DNA of 64,000 nucleotides from Mesorhizobium sp. WSM4306 (GTDB taxonomy: Bacteria > Pseudomonadota > Alphaproteobacteria > Rhizobiales > Rhizobiaceae), in assembly GCF_007003975.1 (NCBI RefSeq), contig NZ_VFTC01000009.1, positions 62,001-126,000 on the forward strand, written 5' to 3'. Numbering within the stretch: the first letter of the stretch is position 1; the number at the start of each line of letters is the position of its first letter. Shown piece by piece: positions 28,958-36,660 of the stretch. Under the pieces are notes generated by a model, which was given only the letters and a program-made list of their open reading frames with translations, was not told where the DNA came from and did not search any database. The position numbers were made by a program, and so were the translations under genes.

Positions 28958-29965
28958 TCAGCCCCGCCGCTTGTTGAAATAGTAATCGGCGGTCACCGCC
29001 GTCAGCAGAATGGACCCGCGGATGATGTCCTGCCAATAGACGGACACGTCGAGCAGGGCTAGCGAGCTTGAGACGACGGAGAGCAGGATGGTGCCCAGGA
29101 TGGCGCCGAGAATGGTGCCGGAACCGCCGGTCAGGCTGGCGCCGCCGATGACAGCCGCGGCGATGACATTCAGCTCCATGCCGGCGCCGAAGGTCGGCTG
29201 GGCCGAACCGAAGCGGGCCATGTAGATGACGCCGGCAAAGCCGCAGAGCGTGGAGCAGAGCGTCGTCGTCAGGAACACGACCTTCTTGGTGCGGATGCCG
29301 GAATAGGCCGCCGCCTTCTCGTTGCTGCCGGTGTAGAAGACTTTGCGAAACATCGTCGTGCGCCGCAGCATGAAGTCGGATGCGATGGTGAAGACGATGA
29401 AGATGACGATGACGACCGGAATGCCGCCGATGGCGCCCTGACCGATGAACTTGAACTCGGGCGGCAAAGTGTAGAGCCCGAGCGGGCGGCCGCCGGTGCC
29501 GAGCAAGCACAGCCCGCGCGCAATCACCATCACCGCCAAAGATACGATGAAGTGGTGCAGCCCCACTCTGGTGACGAAGAATCCCATGAAGGCGCCTATG
29601 CCGGCGCAGGCCGCGATGGCAACCAGCGATGCCAGCCAGGGGTCGACACCGCCGAGGAACAGCAGGCCGGCGATCACCATGGCGAGTGCGGTGACCGAAC
29701 CGACCGAAAGGTCGATGCCGCCGGAAATCAAGAGGATCGTCATGCCGACGACGACGATACCTTCGACGGCGAAGGCCATCGCCATCGCCCGCATATTGTC
29801 CCAGGTCAGGAAATAGGGCGAGGCGAACGACATGACGGCAAACAGCACGGCGATGATGAGGATGAGGCCGGTCTCGCGCATCCTGATCAGGCCGCCAAGC
29901 CTTTCGCCGAAGCCGATCCGTGCGGCTTGCGTCGCGCTGTCCATGCGTTCCCCCACGATGCTCAT
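28958..29965 (-). CDS. Ribose-type ABC transporter permease
   Basis: A 335-aa inner-membrane permease of the RbsC family. Many hydrophobic helices are visible; the family signature EGIVVVGMTILLISGGIDLSVGS (core GGIDLSVGS, about residues 82-90) and the C-terminal AAVIGGASLTGGSGTILGA loop that contacts the ATPase are present. Start overlaps the ATPase stop by 4 bp (ATGA). Part of the importer of the nine-gene operon. Confidence 0.92.
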   Translation of the reverse strand: MSIVGERMDSATQAARIGFGERLGGLIRMRETGLILIIAVLFAVMSFASPYFLTWDNMRAMAMAFAVEGIVVVGMTILLISGGIDLSVGSVTALAMVIAGLLFLGGVDPWLASLVAIAACAGIGAFMGFFVTRVGLHHFIVSLAVMVIARGLCLLGTGGRPLGLYTLPPEFKFIGQGAIGGIPVVIVIFIVFTIASDFMLRRTTMFRKVFYTGSNEKAAAYSGIRTKKVVFLTTTLCSTLCGFAGVIYMARFGSAQPTFGAGMELNVIAAAVIGGASLTGGSGTILGAILGTILLSVVSSSLALLDVSVYWQDIIRGSILLTAVTADYYFNKRRG

Positions 29966-31488
29966 GCCGCGGTCCGGTCCCGGCCTTCATCGGCTAGCGA
30001 CGCCAGGACCATGATGTTTTCTTCCGTCATCGCATCGCCGGTGACTTCGCCGGTGATGCGTCCTTCGCGTACAATCAGCACCCGATCGCAGACGCCGATC
30101 AGTTCCGGGAGCTCGGACGAGATGACCACGATGCCGACGCCGTCACGCGCCAGCTTCCGCAGGATGCGGTGGATCTCGGCCTTGGCGCCGACATCGACGC
30201 CTCGCGTCGGCTCGTCGAGGAAGATCACCTTGGGGTCGACCGACAGCATTTTGGCGATTGCCACTTTCTGCTGGTTGCCGCCCGACAGCGTCGAAACCGG
30301 CTGGCCGACATGGCCGCATTTCAGCGACAGCTGCCTGCCGATCCTCTCGGCCCGATGCTTCTCGCGCCGCTCGTTGATGAGGCCGAAACGCGTGGCGATG
30401 CGGTCGACCGCGAGTGCTGAGATGTTGGCGGCGATCGACATGTCGAGGAACAGCCCGTCGCCCTTGCGGTCCTCCGAGAGGTAGACGATCCCTGCGGCGA
30501 TGCTGTCGCCATAGTGGGTCAGCGAGAGCGGCTTGCCGTGCAGGCTGACATCGCCGATCACCTGACCTTCCAGCCGGCAGATACCTCTAACGATCTCGCT
30601 GCGGCCGGCGCCGATCAGGCCGCCAATGCCGAGGATTTCGGCCTTGCGCAACTGGAAACTGATGTCGCGGAAGGCGGTCGCTTCTGAGAGATTGGTGACC
30701 TCGAGCAGGATGTCTTCGGATTTTTCGTCGTCGCGCAGTTTCTCGGGATAGAGGCTGTCAATGACGCGGCCGACCATGGACGCCACCACCTGCTCGGGCG
30801 TCGCCGCCGCTATGTCGAGCGTGGTGATGTACTGGCCGTCGCGCAGCACGGTGACGCGGTCGCAATTGTCGAAGATCTCGGCCATGCGGTGCGAGATGTA
30901 GACGATGCCGATGCCTTGCCCGGCCAGCAGGTGAATGATCTCGAACAGTTTCTTGGCCTCGCGCTCGGTCAGCGCTGCCGTCGGTTCGTCGAAGATGAGG
31001 ATGCGGCAATCGAGCGTCAGCGCCTTGGCGATCTCGACCAGTTGCTGCTGGGAAATCGACAGGCTGCGCACCATGACGGTCGGATCGATGTTGCCGAGCC
31101 GCGCCAGGATCGTGGCTGCGCGTTTCTCGAGGTCGCGGTAGTTCATCAGCAGCGCTTTGCTGGCGTTGGTGATCGACATGAAAATGTTTTCGGCCACCGA
31201 GACATCGGGGCACAGTGCGATTTCTTGGTGCACGAAGCCGATGCCGAGCTTCTGCGCCGCCAGCGGCGACGGGATGGAGACGGAGCGGCCATCGATCTGG
31301 ATGTCGCCGCTGTCCGGCGGCAGGATGCCGTCGATTACCTTCATCAGCGTCGACTTGCCAGCGCCGTTCTCGCCAGCGATGGCGTGGATTTCGCCAGCGC
31401 GCAGCTCGAAGGAGACATCGCGCAATGCACGGACGGGACCGAACGATTTGCTGAGACCGGATATTTTGAGAAGGGCCGGGGTTTCCAC
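29962..31488 (-). CDS. Sugar ABC transporter ATP-binding protein, RbsA type
   Basis: A 508-aa double ATPase with two nucleotide-binding halves. First half: Walker A GENGAGKST near residues 39-47, signature LSISQQQLVEIAKAL, Walker B LIFDEPTAAL. Second half: degenerate Walker A GGLIGAGRSE near 285, signature TLSGGNQQKVAIAK, Walker B IFLDEPTRGVDVGAK. This is the standard ribose/xylose-type arrangement. 68 bp after the binding-protein gene and overlapping the permease start. Confidence 0.93.
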   Translation of the reverse strand: METPALLKISGLSKSFGPVRALRDVSFELRAGEIHAIAGENGAGKSTLMKVIDGILPPDSGDIQIDGRSVSIPSPLAAQKLGIGFVHQEIALCPDVSVAENIFMSITNASKALLMNYRDLEKRAATILARLGNIDPTVMVRSLSISQQQLVEIAKALTLDCRILIFDEPTAALTEREAKKLFEIIHLLAGQGIGIVYISHRMAEIFDNCDRVTVLRDGQYITTLDIAAATPEQVVASMVGRVIDSLYPEKLRDDEKSEDILLEVTNLSEATAFRDISFQLRKAEILGIGGLIGAGRSEIVRGICRLEGQVIGDVSLHGKPLSLTHYGDSIAAGIVYLSEDRKGDGLFLDMSIAANISALAVDRIATRFGLINERREKHRAERIGRQLSLKCGHVGQPVSTLSGGNQQKVAIAKMLSVDPKVIFLDEPTRGVDVGAKAEIHRILRKLARDGVGIVVISSELPELIGVCDRVLIVREGRITGEVTGDAMTEENIMVLASLADEGRDRTAA

Positions 31489-31556
31489 TGGTGTGCTCGC
31501 GTGCTCAGGGCGGATAAGGCAACCGCGCCGGATGGCGCGATTGCCTTTGGGACGGA

Positions 31557-32576
31557 TCAGCTGGGATCGCGGCCTGCCATGTACTTGTTCAGGTCGAACG
31601 AGTCGGCATTCTCCTTGGTGATGACGGCAAAGCCGTTATCGGCGAAGGGGATGCTCATCGGGTTGTAGCCCGACGTCTTGTAGTCGTTGAACGGGTCGAT
31701 CAATTCCGGATGCGCCGCCATGAAGGTGGCGACAAAGCCAAGATAGCCCTGCATGCCCTGGTTCGGGCTCAACGCCATATGGATGTTGCCGGCCTTGATC
31801 TGTTCCAGCGTCGCCGGGGTGATGTCGGCATGCATGATCAGCACCTTGGCCTTGGCCTCGAGGACGGCAGCGACCGCACCTTCGGCCGAACCGGCTTCCG
31901 GAATCCACAGCGCCTTGAGGTTCGGATTGGCCTGCAGCATCGAGGCCACCGCCTTGTTGGCGACATTGGCATCCTGGTTGGAGGCCTGGCGTCCCACCAG
32001 CTTCATCTTCGGATAGTTCTTGGCGAGATAGTCAATGAAGGCGGTGACGCGCAGATCGTGGTTGCTCTGGCCGGGGTTCTCGAGAACGCCATATTCGGCA
32101 TCGTCGCCGACCTGCTTGACGATTTCCTCGGCGGCGAATTTGGCTTCCGCCAGATTGTCCGAGGTGATGTAGGACACACGCTTGGACTTCGGCGAGTCGG
32201 CGGCGAAGGTGACGACGGTGGTGCCATTCTCGATGGCGCGGTCGATCGGCTCGATGAACGGATCGGCCTGCATCGGGTGCAGCAGCACGCCAGCCGGCTT
32301 CTTGATCAGATCCTGTTCGAAGGAAGCGATCTGCTTGGCGATGTCATAGTCAGGCGTGCCCGAAAACACCGTCTTGCAGCCCATCGCCGCCGCTGCCTGC
32401 TTGAAGCCCTGGTACACCGGCACCCAATAGGGATGCGCGGAGACCATGACGTTCATCACATAGGTCTCGTCCGGCTTGCACTGAAACTTGCTCTCTGCCG
32501 AAGCCGCACCTGGCATTGCCAAGGTCAGCGTCATCACGGCGGCGCTCAATGCGCCCGCCAGCCCAATCCTGTTCAT
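31557..32576 (-). CDS. Periplasmic sugar-binding protein of ribose-type ABC importer
   Basis: A 339-aa periplasmic-binding-protein (RbsB-type). Residues 1-27 form a signal peptide (GAASAE). It shows AHPYWVPVYQGFKQAA, FEQDLIKKPAGVLLHPMQ and VVTFAADSPKSKR, the usual type-1 binding-fold blocks, and an ENPGQSNHDLRVTAF hinge. First gene of the operon; the ligand is unknown. ATG 32576 has a GGAGGAGAG ribosome site. The compartment and fold are clear; specificity is not. Confidence 0.9.
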   Translation of the reverse strand: MNRIGLAGALSAAVMTLTLAMPGAASAESKFQCKPDETYVMNVMVSAHPYWVPVYQGFKQAAAAMGCKTVFSGTPDYDIAKQIASFEQDLIKKPAGVLLHPMQADPFIEPIDRAIENGTTVVTFAADSPKSKRVSYITSDNLAEAKFAAEEIVKQVGDDAEYGVLENPGQSNHDLRVTAFIDYLAKNYPKMKLVGRQASNQDANVANKAVASMLQANPNLKALWIPEAGSAEGAVAAVLEAKAKVLIMHADITPATLEQIKAGNIHMALSPNQGMQGYLGFVATFMAAHPELIDPFNDYKTSGYNPMSIPFADNGFAVITKENADSFDLNKYMAGRDPS

Positions 32577-32939
32577 TCTCTCCTCCGGGTTCCCCGACGA
32601 TGAAAGCCTCGTCGCGTCAGCTTTTGCAAGAAATTTCATCATATGAAATCCCTGGCGAGGTTGAATAGGCCGGGATTTCTCGCGTGTCAATGAGAATGCA
32701 TGAAATATCATGCAGTGAAATTTCTTGCATGAAGGTGCTGAGCCGGATTATGGCGTCATCGCAAAAGGGGCATCGTCCGATTGGCTTTGCGGCCGGCGAC
32801 CTGAAACCAGGATGTTCGGTTTCGGTGTCGGTGCTCCAAGGGGAAACCCTCTGTTTTCTTAACCAGCCGCAATTCTTGCGTGTTGAAGCAACGTCGGAGT
32901 TCTCTTATCGTCGCCGGGATTTTCGGGGGACTTTTCGAC
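32577..32939. other. Divergent control region between the sugar operon and a TerB-like gene
   Basis: 363 bp that hold the operator-like palindromes at 32625-32729 (listed separately). A reading frame continues upstream of the binding-protein ATG to 32711, but it crosses the palindromes and has no signal peptide of its own, so I do not take it as coding. No RNA gene seen. Confidence 0.5.
32625..32729. promoter_or_regulatory. Operator-like palindromes of the sugar operon
   Basis: TGCAAGAAATTTCA (32625-32638) recurs as its exact complement at 32716-32729, 77 bp apart. Between them is TGCATGA-AATA-TCATGCA (32697-32714), with perfect 7-bp arms. A local ATTTCATCATATGAAAT symmetry overlaps the first copy. 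All lie 50-150 bp upstream of the binding-protein start, where a SorC-type repressor that loops DNA would bind. Assignment to the operon's SorC protein is inference. Confidence 0.6.
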
Positions 32940-33470
32940 ATGCCTTTCCTGATAGCTCTTCTCGGCGTGCTGGGAGCGGCGGCGTTCTGGTGGTACCGCA
33001 TGAAGGCCATGAACGACGCCGCGCGCGAAGTCGCCGATGTCGTCGGGCGCGTCCAGGGCAACATCCGCCGCAAGAAGCTGCGCAAGCAGGCGGCGCTGTC
33101 GCCGCTGACGGCGATCGACGACCCGGTCGTGGCGGCGGCAACGCTGATCACCGCCATGGCTGCGGAGCACGGCCCGATCCTGCCGAAGCGCGAAACCGTC
33201 ATCCGCGAAGTGATTTCGCAGATCGCCGAGAACCAGAAGAAAACCGACGAGGCCGTCGTCTACGCCAAGTGGGCCTCTGCGCAGGTCGACGACACGACCA
33301 TCGTCATCGACAAGCTGGCGCCTTTCCTGCGCGAGCGCCTCGATCCGCACGAGCGGGAAGATCTGCTGCAGATGCTGAACCGCGTCGCGCAAGGCGGCGA
33401 GCAGAGCTTCAGGATTGCCGACCAGCGCATGCTGAGGCTGCGGCAGAAGCTGGGTTTTGAGGTCAACTGA
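32940..33470 (+). CDS. Membrane-anchored helical protein, possibly TerB-like
   Basis: A 176-aa protein with one N-terminal hydrophobic helix (MPFLIALLGVLGAAAFWWY core, residues 1-19) and a helical cytoplasmic part. The pattern DDPVVAAATLITAMAAEHGPIL...REVISQIAENQKKTDEAV...LAPFLRERLDPHEREDLLQMLNRVA recalls TerB/DjlA-N domains (a series of short helices with an acidic turn). I would not go beyond a possible TerB-like fold. ATG 32940 chosen because a helix start follows; the frame is open upstream to 32880. Divergent from the sugar operon. Confidence 0.65.
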   Translation: MPFLIALLGVLGAAAFWWYRMKAMNDAAREVADVVGRVQGNIRRKKLRKQAALSPLTAIDDPVVAAATLITAMAAEHGPILPKRETVIREVISQIAENQKKTDEAVVYAKWASAQVDDTTIVIDKLAPFLRERLDPHEREDLLQMLNRVAQGGEQSFRIADQRMLRLRQKLGFEVN

Positions 33471-33511
33471 GGGGTGGTTGCTTCGGATTCAATCCACTTG
33501 CAATCGTTGGT

Positions 33512-33690
33512 GCCGCCCCTCACCTGCCTGCCGGCATCCTCTCCCCGTATAGTGACGGGGAGAGGGGCGCTCTCTTTGGTGATTTCGCCAATCTCCAGCG
33601 TTGCAAGAAATAGTGCCGAGGGTGCGGTCCGCCCTTTCTCCCCGTCACTATACGGGGAGAAATGCCCGGCAGGGCAATGAGGGGCGGCGC
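33512..33690. repeat. Long intergenic inverted-repeat element, copy B
   Basis: TCTCCCCGTATAGTGACGGG plus GAGA at 33540-33563 recurs as its exact complement at 33637-33660, with CCGCCCCTCA/TGAGGGGCGG outer arms. Its inner 21 bp at 33584-33604 are the reverse complement of 19863-19883 in copy A, so the two copies are in opposite orientation. It lies between the TerB-like gene and the UbiH-type gene, both of which end here. Confidence 0.88.
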
Positions 33691-33728
33691 TGACCTTCGA
33701 TAGTCTGTCACTCGCACCACAAAATCCG

Positions 33729-34985
33729 CTAGATCGCCTCGCCCTTGAGCAGCCGCGGCGTGTCGCCGGACAGGCCGGACGCCTGGCGGATGAAGAACTC
33801 TTTCAGCCGGGGCATGCGCTCGACGAGGCCAAGGCCGATGTCGCGGAGTTGGCGCAGCGGGCCGATGTCGTTGGAAAACAGCCGGTTCAGCACGTCGGTG
33901 GCAACGCCCATCTGCACGGTGTCGAAGCGGCGCCATTGCTGGTAGCGCTCGAGTACGTCGAGCGCACCGATGTCCTGCCCCAGGCGATCGGCCTCGACAA
34001 TCACTTCGGCCAACGCCGCCACATCCTTGAAGCCGAGATTGAGGCCCTGGCCGGCGATCGGATGGATGCCGTGGGCGGCGTCGCCGGCAAGCGCGATGCG
34101 CGGGGCGACGAAGGCGCGCGCGATGGTCAGGCCGAGCGGCCAGGCGCGTGGCTTGTCGGTGACGCGGATCTCGCCGAGCTTCAGGCCGAAGCGCAGTTCC
34201 AGCTCATGCTCGAAGACGAGGTCGTCGCCGGAGACCAGTTTTTCGGCATCCTCGGAGCGTTCGACCCAGACCAGCGACGAACGGTTGGTGCCGTCCTCGG
34301 TCGGCTTCAGCGGCAAAGTGGCAAACGGGCCGGCGGGCAGGAAATGCTCCTCGGCGCGGCCATTGTGCGGGCGCTCATGCGCCACCGTGCAGACAATGCC
34401 CGACTGGCCATATTCCCATTTCACCGTCTTGATGCCGGCTATGTCGCGCAATTTGGAATTGACGCCGTCCGCGGCGATCAGCAGCCGCGCTTTGAGCGTC
34501 GCGCCATCGGCCAGATGCACGGTGACACCAGCGCCGTTCGTGTCGAAGGCGCTGACCGCGACACCTTCGATGATATCGATGCCAAGCTTTTGCGCGCGGC
34601 GGCGCAAGGCGCCGTTCAGATCGAGGTTGGCGACCATGTGGGCGAACGGTTCGCCCGGCGCGACCTCGCCGTCGAAGGTGAGGAACACCGGGCGCACCGG
34701 ATCGGCGGTACGCGAATCGGTGATGATCATTTCGGTGATGGCCTGCGATTGACCGACGATGTCCTGCCAGGCGCCGAGCTGGTCGAGCATGCGGCAAGCG
34801 GCGGCGGCGATGGCCGAGGCGCGGCCGTCCTTCTGCCAGACGCCGGCAGGGGCTGCATCGACGACGGCGACTGCCAGGTTCGGCCGCGCCTGTTTCAGCG
34901 ACACGGCGGTGGCGAGGCCAACATAGCCGGCGCCGGCGATCAGCACGTCGAGCGAGTTTTTTGCGTCCGTCTTGCGGTCTGCCAT
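33729..34985 (-). CDS. UbiH/UbiF/Coq6-family FAD monooxygenase
   Basis: A 418-aa flavoprotein hydroxylase, most likely of ubiquinone synthesis. FAD-binding GAGYVGLATAVSL is near residue 16, the DG block is LLIAADGVNSKLR, and the second FAD motif is RIALAGDAAHGIHPIAGQGLNLGFKD, the Ubi-hydroxylase fingerprint (GDAAH and GQGLNLG). Which ring position it hydroxylates cannot be told; alphaproteobacteria use UbiH, UbiL or UbiM variants. ATG 34985 has GAAAGGAATTG upstream; ATG 35006 is possible. Confidence 0.87.
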   Translation of the reverse strand: MADRKTDAKNSLDVLIAGAGYVGLATAVSLKQARPNLAVAVVDAAPAGVWQKDGRASAIAAAACRMLDQLGAWQDIVGQSQAITEMIITDSRTADPVRPVFLTFDGEVAPGEPFAHMVANLDLNGALRRRAQKLGIDIIEGVAVSAFDTNGAGVTVHLADGATLKARLLIAADGVNSKLRDIAGIKTVKWEYGQSGIVCTVAHERPHNGRAEEHFLPAGPFATLPLKPTEDGTNRSSLVWVERSEDAEKLVSGDDLVFEHELELRFGLKLGEIRVTDKPRAWPLGLTIARAFVAPRIALAGDAAHGIHPIAGQGLNLGFKDVAALAEVIVEADRLGQDIGALDVLERYQQWRRFDTVQMGVATDVLNRLFSNDIGPLRQLRDIGLGLVERMPRLKEFFIRQASGLSGDTPRLLKGEAI

Positions 34986-35077
34986 GTCAATTCCTTTCGA
35001 AGCCATGACCGTCCTGCCCCCACGGGGACATTGCGCCCTTGACTGCCCGCCATTCCTGTCCGAAACCGCCATAGCAT

Positions 35078-35176
35078 CTTAGAGCGGTTCTGCGTTTCAT
35101 GGAATCGCAGAACCGCTCTAAGTCTTTGTTTCGCAATTCCGGACGGAAAAACCGCTCACACTTTTCCTGGAATTGC
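35078..35176. repeat. Rhizobial-type double palindrome upstream of tesB
   Basis: A perfect 17-bp stem (CTTAGAGCGGTTCTGCG at 35078-35094 and complement at 35106-35122) with an 11-base loop is followed by a second pair, GCAATTCC (35133-35140) and GGAATTGC (35169-35176). From memory this matches a repeat common between genes in Mesorhizobium. It ends 20 bp before the tesB start, inside the divergent space with the UbiH-type gene. Confidence 0.8.
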
Positions 35177-35196
35177 CTACGACGAGGTCACGAAGC

Positions 35197-36072
35197 ATGA
35201 CAGCGGCCATGGACGAGCTTCTCAGCATTCTCGACCTCGAGCAGCTGGAACACAATCTGTACCGTGGTCGCAGCCCCAAGCTCGACTGGCAGCGCGTTTT
35301 CGGCGGCCAGACCATCGCCCAGGCGCTGGTCGCCGCGCAGCGCACGGTCGAGCCTGAGCGCCATGTGCATTCCCTGCACGGCTATTTCATGCGGCCGGGC
35401 GACACCACGGTGCCGATCGTCTACGAGGTCGACCGCATTCGCGACGGCGGCTCCTTCACCACGCGCCGCGTGGTGGCGATCCAGCACGGCCAGGCGATCT
35501 TTTCGCTGGAGGCCTCGTTCCAGCAGGACGAGGTCGGGCTTGAGCATCAGCTGCCGATGCCGCGCGACGTGCCGGCGCCCGACAGCCTGTTGTCGCAGCG
35601 CGAATTGCTGGGCAAATTCGGCGAGGCGGTGCCGGAAGGCATCAGGCGCTACTGGGAGCGCGACCGGCCGATCGAGATGAAGCCGGTGATGCTGAAACAC
35701 TACACCAGCCGCGAAAAGCTGGAGCCGGAGCAGAACATCTGGATCCGCACCACCGGCCCGGTGCCGGCCGACCGTGGCATACAGGCTGCGGTGCTTGCCT
35801 ACCTCTCCGACATGACGTTGCTGGACACCTCGACCTTTGCGCACGGCCGCGCCATTTTCGACCGCGACATCCAGGCGGCGAGCCTGGACCACGCCATGTG
35901 GTTCCACCGCAGCCATCCGCTCGACGACTGGATCCTGTACACGCAGGACAGCCCGTCGACGCAAGGGTCGCGCGGCTTCACTCGCGGCTCGCTGTTTGCC
36001 CGCGACGGCATGCTGATTGCCTCGGTTGCCCAGGAAGGTCTGATCCGCCTGAAGCGCCCGCCTGCCGAATAG
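35197..36072 (+). CDS. tesB: Acyl-CoA thioesterase II
   Basis: A 291-aa double-hotdog thioesterase that hydrolyses medium and long acyl-CoAs. Seen: the N-terminal RVFGGQTIAQAL, SLHGYFMRPGDT and SFTTRRVVAIQHG, and in the second hotdog LAYLSDMTLLDTS (Asp of the catalytic set) and DHAMWFHR. Standard length. ATG 35197 with GAGGTCACGAAGC upstream; an in-frame ATG follows at 35209. Confidence 0.93.
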   Translation: MTAAMDELLSILDLEQLEHNLYRGRSPKLDWQRVFGGQTIAQALVAAQRTVEPERHVHSLHGYFMRPGDTTVPIVYEVDRIRDGGSFTTRRVVAIQHGQAIFSLEASFQQDEVGLEHQLPMPRDVPAPDSLLSQRELLGKFGEAVPEGIRRYWERDRPIEMKPVMLKHYTSREKLEPEQNIWIRTTGPVPADRGIQAAVLAYLSDMTLLDTSTFAHGRAIFDRDIQAASLDHAMWFHRSHPLDDWILYTQDSPSTQGSRGFTRGSLFARDGMLIASVAQEGLIRLKRPPAE

Positions 36073-36191
36073 GCATTTTCTGAAAATTGCCTATTTTTTA
36101 ATCAATGACTGTCTTGTGACGATGTGCACCTTGCTGCTGCGTGCTCGGCAATCTGTTTGTTTACAATGAGTTAACACACTGCTTCGGCAAC

Positions 36192-36207
36192 TGGCACGGA
36201 GCTTGAA
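36192..36207 (+). promoter_or_regulatory. Candidate sigma-54 (-24/-12) promoter of glnK-amtB
   Basis: TGGCAC-N5-TTGAA at 36192-36207, 84 bp before glnK. The -24 GG block is perfect; the -12 block reads TTGAA where TTGCA is ideal. A TGCACC half-site at 36124-36129 could belong to an NtrC site upstream. glnK-amtB is a classic NtrC/sigma-54 target, so the match is meaningful. Confidence 0.7.
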
Positions 36208-36284
36208 TCCTGTCGGGCACTCTCCGGGCTTTTTGGGATCGGTGAAGGTGTGCAAACGCGGGGGACCGCAACAGCAAAGGGTGA

Positions 36285-36629
<345 letters not shown>

Positions 36630-36660
36630 GCGGCGAACACGTATTCCAATGGAGAGTTCA

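Noticed and set aside
32577..32711. N-terminal extension of the sugar-binding protein
   Set aside because: It would cross the operator palindromes and hide the signal peptide; ATG 32576 has the strong ribosome site.
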